From contig RFPX01000002.1 of the NCBI GenBank assembly GCA_009925955.1, positions 1 to 24,423 on the forward strand: a stretch of 24,423 nucleotides of DNA. The letters are read 5' to 3'. The translations under genes and the position numbers were made by a program. Positions 17,062 through 24,423 of this stretch are shown piece by piece; the stretch's first letter is position 1, and the number at the start of each line of letters is the position of its first letter. The notes below the pieces were generated by a model, which was given only the letters and a program-made list of their open reading frames with translations, ran no database searches and was not told where the DNA came from. Origin of the DNA: Betaproteobacteria bacterium (GTDB lineage: Bacteria; Pseudomonadota; Gammaproteobacteria; Burkholderiales; Burkholderiaceae_C).

Positions 17062-17772
17062 AAACAACTCCAGCAGACGGTCGAGCCCACCGGCTTCAAT
17101 GGCGACCTGTGCCTGTTCGCGCACCTTGGGCTTGGCGTGGTAGGCCACCGACAAGCCGGCGACGGCCATCATGGGCAGGTCGTTGGCGCCATCGCCCACG
17201 GCGATGGCCTGATGGGCCTGCAGGCCCCAACGTTCACAGGTCTGCAGCAGCATGCGCTGCTTTTCGTGGCCATCGCAGATGTCGCCCCAGGACTGGTCCA
17301 CCATGCGCCCGGTGAGTTGTCCGTCCACCACTTCCAACACATTGCTGCGTGACGCTTCGATCCCCAACATCGCGCAGACCGCGTCGGTGAAGTAGGTGAA
17401 GCCGCCGCTGACCAGGAGGGTGCGAAGCCCCTGTTCGCGGCAGGTCTGCACCAGTCGTTGGGCACCGGGGTTGAGCTGCAGCCGGTGCTCAAGCACCTCT
17501 TGCAAGGCCGACACCGGTACCCCGCGCAGCAGCGCCACCCGGCGGCGCAGGCTGTCCTTGTAATCGGTGATTTCGCCGCGCATGGCGGCCTCCGTGATGG
17601 CCGCCACTTCGTCCTTGCGGCCTGCCGCGGCAGCAATCTCGTCCACGCACTCGATGTTGATCAGCGTGGAATCCATGTCGAATGCGATCAATCCGAAGTC
17701 GCGCAGCCTCAGAGGAGGGCTCAGCTCGCGAATGGTGAGGCCGGGTCGAAAAATGGTGCGGTCTGAGGCCAT
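17053..17772 (-). CDS. serB: Phosphoserine phosphatase
   Basis: A 239-residue HAD-superfamily enzyme that hydrolyses O-phosphoserine to serine, the last step of serine synthesis. Motif I is FDMDSTLI with the nucleophile Asp32 and acid/base Asp34. The cap-domain segment ECVDEIAAAAGRKDEVAAIT, motif II LLVSGGFTYFTD, and motif III with GDGANDLPMM all match SerB. There is no N-terminal ACT domain. ATG at 17772 is chosen; a TTG six codons upstream (17790) overlaps the mfd stop codon as TTGA and could be used by translational coupling, but neither has a clear Shine-Dalgarno. It follows mfd directly and is convergent with hrpA. Confidence 0.94.
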   Translation of the reverse strand: MASDRTIFRPGLTIRELSPPLRLRDFGLIAFDMDSTLINIECVDEIAAAAGRKDEVAAITEAAMRGEITDYKDSLRRRVALLRGVPVSALQEVLEHRLQLNPGAQRLVQTCREQGLRTLLVSGGFTYFTDAVCAMLGIEASRSNVLEVVDGQLTGRMVDQSWGDICDGHEKQRMLLQTCERWGLQAHQAIAVGDGANDLPMMAVAGLSVAYHAKPKVREQAQVAIEAGGLDRLLELFER

Positions 17773-17786
17773 GGGAGGGCGTTGCT

Positions 17787-20700
17787 TCAAGGGTGGGCGG
17801 ATGGGGCGGGGTCGGACTTGGGCGTGCCCAAGGCGCGCAGGGTGTCACGGACCAATTGGGCACGTTCGGCAGCGCTTTGGGTGGCCCGCTCGATGCGCAG
17901 CTTCTCGTTGCCCGCCAGTTTGATGTCGCGGTGGCGTTGCACCAATTCGATGATGCGCAGAGCGTCGACGGGTGGGTTGGGCTTGAAGGTGATGTGCACC
18001 ACGCGCGGCCCGGCATCGATCTTGATGATCCCCCAGGCCTGGGCCAGGACCCTCAGCCGATGGGTGTCGAACAGCGTTTGGCCCTGGACGGGCAGCTTTC
18101 CAAACCGATCGGTTACCTCTTCCAGCAAGGCGTCCAGCTGCGCGGCCGTGCGCGCGGTGGCCAATCGCTTGTAGAGGCTCAAGCGGGCATGCACATCGCC
18201 GCAGTAAGCATCGGGCAGCAGGGCTGGCGCGTGGAGGTTCACATCGGTGCCGCCACCCCACACACCACCCAGGGGGTTGAGCAGGTCGGGCTCACGGCCC
18301 GCCTTCAGCGCACGAACCGCCTCGCTGAGCATGTCGTTGTAGAGCTGGAACCCCACCTCCATCATGTTGCCGCTCTGGTTCTCGCCCAGGACCTCACCGG
18401 CCCCACGAATCTCCAGGTCGTGCATGGCCAAGTAGAAGCCGCTGCCCAGTTCTTCCATGTCTTGAATGGCCTGCAGGCGTTGGGCCGCCTGTTTGGTCAG
18501 GCCTTCCACATCGGGCACCAGCAGGTAGGCATAGGCTTGGTGGTGGCTGCGGCCCACGCGGCCTCGCAGTTGGTGCAACTGCGCCAGGCCGAACTTGTCG
18601 GCTCGGCTGATCACGATGGTGTTGGCGGTGGGGACGTCGATACCGGTTTCGATGATCGTCGAGCACAGCAGCAGGTTGTGGCGTTGCGCCACGAAGTCTC
18701 GCATCACCCGCTCGAGGTCGCGCTCGGGCATCTGGCCGTGGGCCACCGCGATGCGCGCCTCAGGCAACAACTCAACGAGCTTGCTGCGGCGGTTTTCGAT
18801 GGTTTCGACTTCGTTGTGCAGGAAGTACACCTGCCCGCCGCGCTTGAGCTCGCGCAGAACGGCTTCTCGTATGGTGCTGCTGCCCTCAGCGCGAACGAAG
18901 GTCTTGATGGCCAGGCGACGTTGAGGCGCGGTGGCAATCACGCTGAGGTCGCGCAGGCCCTCCAGCGCCATACCCAGGGTGCGGGGAATGGGTGTGGCCG
19001 TGAGCGTGAGCACATCCACTTCGGCGCGCAGCGCCTTCATGGCCTCCTTGTGGCGCACGCCAAAGCGGTGTTCCTCGTCGATGATCAACAGTCCCAGGCG
19101 CTTGAACTGCACCTCGGCACTGAGCAGCTTGTGCGTGCCCACCACGATATCGATGGTGCCATCGGCCAGGCCTGCCATGGCTTCCTTGATTTCCTTGGTG
19201 GTTCGAAAGCGGCTCATCTCGGCCACCTTCACCGGCCACTTGGAAAAGCGGTCGCTGATGTTTTGGAAGTGCTGTTCGGCCAGCAGGGTGGTCGGTGCCA
19301 GCAGGGCGACCTGTTTGCCGGCCGTGACGGCCACAAACGCCGCCCGCAAGGCCACTTCGGTTTTTCCGAAGCCCACATCGCCGCAGATCAGGCGGTCCAT
19401 GGGCCGGGGGCTGACCATGTCCTGGATCACGGCGTGGATCGCGGCACGCTGGTCGGCTGTTTCCTCAAAACCGAAGCTGGTGGCAAAGGCCTCGTAGTCG
19501 GTGGCTGAAAACCGGAAGGCATGGCCCTGTCGGGCTGCGCGCCGGGCGTAGAGGTTGAGCAGCTCAGCTGCCGTGTCGCGGACCTGCTCGGCCGCCTTGC
19601 GCTTGGCTTTCTCCCACTGTCCAGAACCCAGACGGTGCAGCGGCGCCTCTTCGGCACTGACACCGGTGTAGCGGCTGATCAGCTGAAGCTGCGAAACGGG
19701 CACGTACAGCGTGGCTTGGTCGGCATATTCCAGGTGCAAGAACTCCGAAGCCCCGCCATCGGCCCCGCCTGAGAGGTCGAGATTGACCAAGCCCTTGTAG
19801 CGGCCGATGCCATGGTTGGCGTGCACCACCGGGTCGCCCACCTTCAGCTCAGACAGGTCCTTGATCAGTGCTTCAACGCTGCTGACTTGCTCCTGCTTCT
19901 TGCGCCGGCGCGCCGTGGGTGAGGTGGAGAAGAGTTCGCTCTCGGTGATGAAGTCCAGCGGCAGCTGACCGCCCTCTCGGCACCAGCGAAAGCCCTCGGC
20001 CAAGCTGGCTGACGTCATGCCCGCAGGCTCATCACTGGCCTCAAACTCGGCCAGCGTGGCGAACGCCGGCAAGGCCAAACCATGTTCTCGCAGAAGGTCC
20101 AGCAGGCTCTCACGCCTTCCTTCGCTTTCCGCCACGATCAACACCCGGCTGCGCCCGTGCTGGAGGTGATGCTCCAGTGCAGCCAGCGGCTGCGTGGCCC
20201 CGCGCTCTATGGCCACATCCGGCAGCTTCTGGACCCAATCCAAGGCCTCGTGGCCACGCAGGGACAAGCAGGCATGGGCTTGGGTGCGGGCGTAGAAGTC
20301 TTCGCTCTTTTGAAACAGGGCCTCGGGCGGCAGGATGGGGCGTTCGGGGTCGTGCTGCAGGAAGCGGTGACGTTCCCGCGTGTCCAGCCAAAAACGGTCC
20401 AAGGACTCGTCGACGGCACCGTGGAGCACCACCTGGGCCGATGCGCCCACATAGTCGAAGATGGTGGCCGTTTCCTCGAAGAACAGGGGCAGGTAGTACT
20501 CGATGCCCGCCGTGGCAATGCCCTGTCCAACATCCTTGTACACGCGCGCCTTGGTGGGGTCGCCCTCCAGGCGCTCGCGCCAACGCGCCCGAAATGCCGC
20601 ACGCGCGGCCTCGTCCATCGGGAACTCCCGGCCGGGCAGCAGGCGCACCTCGGGCACGGGATACAGGCTGCGCTGAGAGTCGGGGTCAAAGGTGCGGATG

Positions 20701-21278
20701 GAATCGACTTCGTTGTCGAACAGGTCGACCCGATAGGGCACGGCCGAGCCCATGGGAAAGAGGTCGATGAGCCCCCCGCGCACCGCATACTCACCCGGCG
20801 AGACCACTTGGCTGACGTGCTGGTACCCCGCCAGGGTCAGCTGCGCCTTCAGCGCTGCCTCATCCAGGCGCTGCTTCTGCCGAAACTCAAAGGTCGTGGC
20901 CGCCAGGAACGAGGCCGGCGGCAAGCGCCCCAAAGCGGTGGTGGCCGGCAGCAACAGCACGTCGATGTCGCGTGTGGCGTGCAGCCGCCATAGGGTGGCC
21001 AAGCGTTCGGAAATCAGGTCTTCGTGCGGGCTGAAGCTGTCGTAGGGAAGGGTTTCCCAGTCGGGGAACAGGGCGGTATGCAGCGCGGGTGCAAACAGGC
21101 GCACTTCTTCTTGCAGCCGCAGGGCATCCGAGGGTTCTGCGGTGAACACCACCAGGGGCTGGCCCCGGTTCTTGCAGGCTTGTGCGTGGTGGGCCAGCTG
21201 CAGGGCATCGGCCGACCCCTGCGGCCGGGGCAGGGTGTAACGCTTGCCAAGGGCCAGCGCAGGAACATTCAGGGGCAT
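17787..21278 (-). CDS. mfd: Transcription-repair coupling factor Mfd
   Basis: A 1163-residue SF2 translocase that pushes RNA polymerase off DNA lesions and recruits UvrA for nucleotide-excision repair. The N-terminal UvrB-like region (about 1-400) contains LFPDWETLPYDSFSPHEDL and GEYAVRGGLIDLFPMGS. The polymerase-interaction domain starts near residue 475 (VGDPVVHANHGIGRYKGL). The RecG-like motor has Walker A GDVGFGKTEVALRA (near 633), DEEHRFGVRHKE (near 733), LTATPIPRTL and the TRG-type region with QLRGRVGRSHHQAYAYLL. The C-terminal autoinhibitory domain closes it. The start at 21278 (MPLNVPAL) is chosen because the 64 codons upstream run antisense through ispD and are unlike the family. serB follows within a few bases. 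Confidence 0.96.
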   Translation of the reverse strand: MPLNVPALALGKRYTLPRPQGSADALQLAHHAQACKNRGQPLVVFTAEPSDALRLQEEVRLFAPALHTALFPDWETLPYDSFSPHEDLISERLATLWRLHATRDIDVLLLPATTALGRLPPASFLAATTFEFRQKQRLDEAALKAQLTLAGYQHVSQVVSPGEYAVRGGLIDLFPMGSAVPYRVDLFDNEVDSIRTFDPDSQRSLYPVPEVRLLPGREFPMDEAARAAFRARWRERLEGDPTKARVYKDVGQGIATAGIEYYLPLFFEETATIFDYVGASAQVVLHGAVDESLDRFWLDTRERHRFLQHDPERPILPPEALFQKSEDFYARTQAHACLSLRGHEALDWVQKLPDVAIERGATQPLAALEHHLQHGRSRVLIVAESEGRRESLLDLLREHGLALPAFATLAEFEASDEPAGMTSASLAEGFRWCREGGQLPLDFITESELFSTSPTARRRKKQEQVSSVEALIKDLSELKVGDPVVHANHGIGRYKGLVNLDLSGGADGGASEFLHLEYADQATLYVPVSQLQLISRYTGVSAEEAPLHRLGSGQWEKAKRKAAEQVRDTAAELLNLYARRAARQGHAFRFSATDYEAFATSFGFEETADQRAAIHAVIQDMVSPRPMDRLICGDVGFGKTEVALRAAFVAVTAGKQVALLAPTTLLAEQHFQNISDRFSKWPVKVAEMSRFRTTKEIKEAMAGLADGTIDIVVGTHKLLSAEVQFKRLGLLIIDEEHRFGVRHKEAMKALRAEVDVLTLTATPIPRTLGMALEGLRDLSVIATAPQRRLAIKTFVRAEGSSTIREAVLRELKRGGQVYFLHNEVETIENRRSKLVELLPEARIAVAHGQMPERDLERVMRDFVAQRHNLLLCSTIIETGIDVPTANTIVISRADKFGLAQLHQLRGRVGRSHHQAYAYLLVPDVEGLTKQAAQRLQAIQDMEELGSGFYLAMHDLEIRGAGEVLGENQSGNMMEVGFQLYNDMLSEAVRALKAGREPDLLNPLGGVWGGGTDVNLHAPALLPDAYCGDVHARLSLYKRLATARTAAQLDALLEEVTDRFGKLPVQGQTLFDTHRLRVLAQAWGIIKIDAGPRVVHITFKPNPPVDALRIIELVQRHRDIKLAGNEKLRIERATQSAAERAQLVRDTLRALGTPKSDPAPSAHP

Positions 21279-21286
21279 GGTGGGGC

Positions 21287-21302
21287 CGGATTCTAGAATC
21301 CG
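21287..21302. promoter_or_regulatory. 16-bp perfect palindrome with mirrored -10 boxes (mfd/ispD)
   Basis: CGGATTCTAGAATCCG is its own reverse complement and fills most of the 28 bases between the two divergent start codons. It contains TAGAAT in each direction (21294-21299 on plus, 21295-21290 on minus), a one-mismatch -10 box, 7 bases before the ispD ATG and 11 before the mfd ATG. That spacing would give nearly leaderless mRNAs. No good -35 is seen for either side. A repressor operator is the alternative reading. Confidence 0.5.
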
Positions 21303-21306
21303 TCTC

Positions 21307-22074
21307 ATGAACGAATGGGCCGCCCTGCGAGCAACCCGCCAGCGCGCCTTGCGCGTGGCGCTCTTGCCCTGTGCAGGCCGTGGTGAGCGATCGGGTGCGG
21401 GCGGCCCCAAACAGTACGTCGCCATGCACGGTTGCAGCGTGGTGCATTGGGCCCTCTTGCCCTTCGACACCTTGCACCGTCAGGGGCATATCGACGGCAT
21501 GACGGTGGTCTTGTCGGCTGACGACCGTGCATTTGAAGCAGCCGTCCCGTCCGATTTGCGAGCGCGGGTGCATGCCAGCCGCGTCGGCGGACCCACGCGT
21601 GCGGCCAGCGTCTTGGCCGGTTTGCAGGAACTGCATGCCCAGGGGCTTCATGACGAAGACTGGGTGCTGGTGCACGACGCAGCCCGGTGCCTGGTCACGG
21701 CGGATGAGCTGTTGAACCTGATCGACGTGTGTGAGGCCGACCCCGTGGGTGGGTTGTTGGCCCATCCCGTACCCGATACCCTCAAGCGCAGTGATGCACA
21801 CGGGCGCGTGCAGTCCACGGTGCCGCGCGAGCACTTGTGGGCCGCCCAGACGCCGCAGATGTTCAGGCTGGGTGTCTTGCGGCGGGCGCTGGAGCAGGCC
21901 ATGGCCGCCGGAGCCATGGTGACCGACGAAGCCAGCGCGATCGAATGGGCCGGCTTACAGCCTCGCTTGGTGCCGGGGTCGGCGGACAACTTCAAGGTAA
22001 CCTACCCCGACGATTTCGAACGCGCTGGCCATGTGCTGCAAAGGCGCGCACAGGTGGGTGGAACGCGTTCATGA
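21307..22074 (+). CDS. ispD: 2-C-methyl-D-erythritol 4-phosphate cytidylyltransferase IspD
   Basis: A 255-residue enzyme that joins CTP and 2-C-methyl-D-erythritol 4-phosphate in the MEP pathway of isoprenoid synthesis. The nucleotide-binding loop is LLPCAGRGERSGAGGPKQY (residues 19-37; the usual PAAG is PCAG here). Further family motifs are VGGPTRAASVLAGL, DEDWVLVHDAARCLV near residue 120, HPVPDTLKR, LWAAQTPQMFRL and VTDEASAIEWAG, with a C-terminal NFKVTYPDDFERA. The N-terminus is about 15 residues longer than usual before the first strand, and ATG 21307 lies only 28 bases from divergent mfd. ispF follows after 19 bases. Confidence 0.94.
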   Translation: MNEWAALRATRQRALRVALLPCAGRGERSGAGGPKQYVAMHGCSVVHWALLPFDTLHRQGHIDGMTVVLSADDRAFEAAVPSDLRARVHASRVGGPTRAASVLAGLQELHAQGLHDEDWVLVHDAARCLVTADELLNLIDVCEADPVGGLLAHPVPDTLKRSDAHGRVQSTVPREHLWAAQTPQMFRLGVLRRALEQAMAAGAMVTDEASAIEWAGLQPRLVPGSADNFKVTYPDDFERAGHVLQRRAQVGGTRS

Positions 22075-22097
22075 AGGAAAGGGGCGCACAGGCATGA
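22071..22097 (+). other. Eight-codon mini-frame bridging ispD and ispF
   Basis: ATG at 22071 overlaps the ispD stop as ATGA, reads MKERGAQA, and ends in a TGA (22095-22097) that overlaps the ispF ATG, again as ATGA. It contains the purine-rich AAGGAAAGGGG that is the likely ribosome-binding region of ispF. It may be a re-initiation relay or chance. Confidence 0.3.
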
Positions 22098-22605
22098 GCT
22101 TTCCGAACCTGCGCATCGGTGAGGGCTGGGACATTCATGCCCTTGTGCCCGGCCGGCGGCTGGTGCTGGGGGGGGTGGAGATTGCGCACACCTCTGGGCT
22201 CCTGGGCCATTCCGATGCCGATGCCCTGCCCTGCTGCATGCCGTCACCGACGCCCTCTTGGGCGCTGCGGGAATGGGCGACATCGGCACGCACTTTCCCG
22301 ACACCGACCCCGCGTTCGCAGGGGCCGATTCCCGTGTCTTGTTGCAGCAGGCTTGCGCAGCCGTTGCGGCCAGCGGGGGGCGCTTGGTCAATGTGGACTG
22401 CACCGTGGTGGCGCAGGCGCCACGCTTGGCGGGCCACATCCCCGCCATGCGGCAAAGCATGGCGGCCTGCTTGGGCCTGGAGCCTCAGGCAGTCAACATC
22501 AAGGCCAAGACCGCTGAGCGCATGGGGCCGGTGGGTGAGGGCAGGGCTATCGAGGCTCGGGCGGTGTGCCTGTTGATGCAGGGCCCGGTGCACCATCAGG
22601 AATGA
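22094..22605 (+). pseudogene. ispF: MECDP synthase IspF, frameshifted by a 5-bp duplication
   Basis: IspF makes 2-C-methyl-D-erythritol 2,4-cyclodiphosphate, a MEP-pathway step after IspD. The first frame gives MSFPNLRIGEGWDIHALVPG with the metal ligands of DIH, then LVLGGVEIAHTSGLLGHSDADAL. Here the frame breaks. From 22231 another frame gives LLHAVTDALLGAAGMGDIGTHFPDTDPAF, VDCTVVAQAPRLAGHIPAMR and NIKAKTAERMGPVGEGRAIEARAVCLL to TGA at 22605, exactly the rest of IspF. At the break CCCTG occurs twice in tandem (22224-22233). Removing one copy restores an uninterrupted 168-residue protein of normal length with the expected SDADALLHA motif. As written, the ribosome would run to 22576 in the wrong frame. 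The gene is normally essential, so a sequencing or assembly error, a very recent mutation or a second copy are all possible. Confidence 0.88.
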
Positions 22606-23317
22606 ACACATAGCCCACGCCCCAGACCGTCTGGATGAACCTTGGATGGGCGGGGTCGTCCTCCAGTACGCGGCGCAGGCGTGAGACCTGCACATCCAGG
22701 CTTCGGTCAAAGGGCCCGAAGGCACGGCCTCGGGCCATTCGGGACAGTTGTTCCCTCGTCAGGGCTTGTCCAGGGTGGCGTGCCAGGGCCTTGAGCATGG
22801 CGTACTCGCCGGTCGTCAGGGGCACGGGGTCGGGTCCTTTGCGCAGTTCGCGTCGGTGGAGGTTGAACTCAAAGGGACCGAAGTGGATCACTTCGGTGGA
22901 GCGTGCAGGCGAGCCGGGCGGTTCACCCGCCGATCCGCGGCGCACGATGGCCTGCAGGCGGGCCTGCAGCTCACGGGGGTGGACGGGCTTGGACACGAAA
23001 TCATCGGCACCGGCTTCCAGACCCACGATGCGGTCGATTTCGGTGGCGTGACCGCTGAGCATCACCAGGGGCGTGTCGTCCCCAGCCGCGCGCAAGCTCC
23101 GACACCACGATAGGCCTGGTCCGGTCATCTGGTCGGTGTCCAGCAACAGCGCATCAAATGGAACGGCTTGGTGCAGACGGGCCGCGGTGGCGATATCGTT
23201 TGCATGGTGGAGGTCCAGCGGCCCCCTGACCCAGGCGCTGCGCAGTTGCTCTTTCACATCGCCATCACCATCCACCACCAGCACCCGCCATCGCGTGGCC
23301 TCGGCTTGTTCCACCAT
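22547..23317 (-). CDS. OmpR-family response regulator with degenerate receiver
   Basis: A 256-residue two-domain regulator. The receiver (about 10-118) has VLVVDGDGD where OmpR has VDDD, so one of the two metal-binding acidic residues is Gly17. The likely phosphoacceptor is Asp60 in LLLDTDQMTG, which lacks the usual MLPG context. Ser88 and Lys110 (VSKP) are kept. The C-terminal winged helix (about 143-242) is very OmpR-like: FGPFEFNLHRRELR, TTGEYAMLKALARHPGQALTREQL, FDRSLDVQVSRLRRVLEDDP, FIQTVWGVGYVFIPDG. ATG 23317 is chosen because GGGAGGG lies five bases upstream. The usual partner kinase is absent on both sides in this window. The 3' end overlaps ispF by 59 bases tail to tail. It is a paralogue or diverged OmpR; targets cannot be read from the sequence. 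Confidence 0.88.
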   Translation of the reverse strand: MVEQAEATRWRVLVVDGDGDVKEQLRSAWVRGPLDLHHANDIATAARLHQAVPFDALLLDTDQMTGPGLSWCRSLRAAGDDTPLVMLSGHATEIDRIVGLEAGADDFVSKPVHPRELQARLQAIVRRGSAGEPPGSPARSTEVIHFGPFEFNLHRRELRKGPDPVPLTTGEYAMLKALARHPGQALTREQLSRMARGRAFGPFDRSLDVQVSRLRRVLEDDPAHPRFIQTVWGVGYVFIPDGAPGPASTGTPPEPR

Positions 23318-23322
23318 GTGCG

Positions 23323-23329
23323 CCCTCCC
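23323..23329 (-). promoter_or_regulatory. Ribosome-binding site of the OmpR-type regulator
   Basis: GGGAGGG on the minus strand, five bases before ATG 23317. It decides for this start over in-frame positions further upstream, which would add 55 residues unlike any receiver domain. Confidence 0.75.
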
Positions 23330-23459
23330 AGGACGGGCACGCACCCTGCGGCCGTCAGGCGCACCAGTGTGCGGTTCAGGCCAGCCCTGGGGGCTGTGCC
23401 GGATCAAGGCAGGGTCATCCAGCGGCGCGCAGGTGCCGGTGGTGCGGCTGCCTGGCTCC

Positions 23460-24242
23460 CTACTGAGCCACCCATCCGCCATCGACGTTGATGGCGGCTC
23501 CGCGCAAGTTGCTGGCGGCTTCTGAGCACATGAACACCGCCAACTCGCCCAGCTGCTCGGGCGTGGTGAACTGCAGCGACGGCTGCTTTTCGGCCAGCAG
23601 CGCCTTCTTGGCGTCTTCCTGGCTCAAGCCTTGAGCCGCGGCGCGGGCGTCCACCTGTTGCTGCACCAGTGGCGTCAACACCCAACCGGGGCAAATCGCA
23701 TTGACCGTGACACCCGTGGTGGCGGTTTCCAAAGCCACGGACTTGGTCATGCCCACCAGGCCGTGCTTGGCGGCCACGTAGGCCGACTTGTTGGCCGAGG
23801 CCACCAGGCCGTGCGTGGAGGCGATGTTGATGATGCGCCCCCAATTGCGCCGCTTCATGCCGGGCAAGGCCACACGAATGGTGTGAAAGGCCGAGGTGAG
23901 GTTGATGGCGATCACCGCATCCCAGCGGTCCACCGGAAAGTCTTCAATCGGTGCCACATGCTGGATGCCGGCGTTGTTGACCAGGATGTCCAGTTGGCCG
24001 AAGGCGCTTTCGGTGCTGCTGATCAGGTCCTCGATTTGGTGGACCTGGCTCATGTCCGCACCGTGATGCCGAACCTGCACCCCTGGCGGCGCGACGGCCT
24101 GTACCGCGGCACAGGCCCGGTCGGCGTCCCCGAATCCGTTGAGCATGAGGTGGGCGCCCTGACGGGCCAGGCTTTGGGCGATCCCCAACCCGATCCCGCT
24201 GGTGGACCCGGTCACCAAAGCAACTTTTCCCTTGAGCAACAT
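23460..24242 (-). CDS. D-beta-hydroxybutyrate dehydrogenase
   Basis: A 260-residue short-chain dehydrogenase that oxidises (R)-3-hydroxybutyrate to acetoacetate with NAD+, the usual step after polyhydroxybutyrate breakdown. Visible: the cofactor loop TGSTSGIG (11-18), NNAG (89-92), catalytic Ser142 in NIASTHGLVAS, Tyr155 and Lys159 in SAYVAAKHGLVG, and CPGWVLTPLV with the following lid helix typical of bacterial 3-hydroxybutyrate dehydrogenases. The C-terminus ends INVDGGWVAQ, as in the family. The start at 24242 (MLLKGKVALVTG) is preferred over one 14 codons upstream; no strong ribosome-binding site is seen. It is divergent from a probable hydrolase gene and followed by the OmpR-type regulator 142 bases on. 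Gene names bdhA and hbdH are both in use, so none is given. Confidence 0.92.
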   Translation of the reverse strand: MLLKGKVALVTGSTSGIGLGIAQSLARQGAHLMLNGFGDADRACAAVQAVAPPGVQVRHHGADMSQVHQIEDLISSTESAFGQLDILVNNAGIQHVAPIEDFPVDRWDAVIAINLTSAFHTIRVALPGMKRRNWGRIINIASTHGLVASANKSAYVAAKHGLVGMTKSVALETATTGVTVNAICPGWVLTPLVQQQVDARAAAQGLSQEDAKKALLAEKQPSLQFTTPEQLGELAVFMCSEAASNLRGAAINVDGGWVAQ

Positions 24243-24336
24243 GATCGAATCGTCTTTCAGGCACGGCGCCGGCCTTGTTAGCATTCAGCCGATTATCGAA
24301 CCTACGCGCACCGACTGCGCCTGCCCGAGACCGGAT
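24243..24336. promoter_or_regulatory. Divergent region between the dehydrogenase and hydrolase genes
   Basis: Ninety-four bases. On the minus strand GATAAT (24297-24292) is a one-mismatch -10 box about 50 bases before the dehydrogenase start, without a good -35. No clear promoter is seen for the plus-strand gene. Confidence 0.3.
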
Positions 24337-24423
24337 ATGCCACCACCCCGCCTGAACCATGTGCAGTGCCTCAACGCCCGTGGCCTGCACCGCATGGCGT
24401 ATTGGGAGTGGGGCGAACCAGAC
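24337..24423 (+). CDS. Probable alpha/beta hydrolase, N-terminal fragment
   Basis: Twenty-nine codons from ATG 24337 to the window edge, with no stop. The translation runs MPPPRLNHVQCLNARGLHRM, then AYWEWGEPD. The pattern of a short leader, HRMAYWEWG and then a Pro/Asp turn resembles the first beta strands of a subgroup of alpha/beta hydrolases in Burkholderiales, in which the oxyanion-hole HG motif would follow just beyond the edge. The catalytic residues are not visible, so the family is inferred from the N-terminus only. It is divergent from the 3-hydroxybutyrate dehydrogenase; a link to that pathway is possible but not shown. Confidence 0.55.
   Translation, partial: MPPPRLNHVQCLNARGLHRMAYWEWGEPD

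Noticed and set aside
22229..22235. Programmed -1 frameshift as the explanation of the broken ispF
   Set aside because: No X XXY YYZ slippery heptamer is present, and such a shift would leave an extra residue in an invariant motif. The exact CCCTG duplication is the simpler cause.
23382..23396. CAGCCC/GGGCTG hairpin between the dehydrogenase and the OmpR-type regulator as a terminator
   Set aside because: The stem is only 6 bp with a three-base loop and no U-run; this is common by chance at this GC content.

Overview
The window is a GC-rich, gene-dense chromosomal segment made almost entirely of housekeeping genes. Several features point to a betaproteobacterium of the order Burkholderiales, probably Comamonadaceae-like: an RpoD with a long Lys/Ala/Pro-rich N-terminal tail, a small H-NS-type protein, OmpR-like regulator and 3-hydroxybutyrate dehydrogenase sequences of the type known there, and the order hemH-hslR-grpE-dnaK-dnaJ. 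The placement is by family recognition only; no search was run.

Layout. Positions 1-311 are the 3' end of dnaB (+). It converges on a minus-strand block that reads, in transcription order from the right, argA-yggX, hns, dnaG, rpoD, hemH-hslR, grpE-dnaK-dnaJ (13048 down to 386). hrpA (+, 13109-17029) is divergent from argA and converges on the mfd-serB pair (-, 21278-17053). mfd is divergent from ispD-ispF (+, 21307-22605). ispF overlaps tail to tail with an OmpR-type regulator (-, 22547-23317). A 3-hydroxybutyrate dehydrogenase (-) follows, and the first 29 codons of a probable alpha/beta hydrolase (+) are cut by the right edge.

How the genes work together. grpE-dnaK-dnaJ is the Hsp70 chaperone machine. 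It is preceded by a near-consensus sigma-32 promoter whose -35 box contains the stop codon of the upstream hslR. A second weaker sigma-32-like site lies before dnaK, and an intrinsic terminator/attenuator lies between dnaK and dnaJ. dnaG and rpoD keep the primase-sigma70 pairing of the classical macromolecular-synthesis operon, but rpsU is absent from this window and an hns gene with its own promoter and terminator sits upstream of dnaG. mfd and serB are translationally close. ispD and ispF are consecutive-pathway enzymes of MEP isoprenoid synthesis.

Most notable: ispF is broken by a perfect 5-bp tandem duplication (CCCTG x2) inside its metal-binding motif, although both halves are otherwise well preserved. 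Also of interest are a 16-bp perfect palindrome that supplies mirrored -10 boxes to divergent mfd and ispD, an orphan OmpR-type regulator with a degenerate phosphoacceptor pocket, and a TTG-started hns gene. I found no mobile element, CRISPR array, tRNA or rRNA, and no obvious novel multi-gene system.
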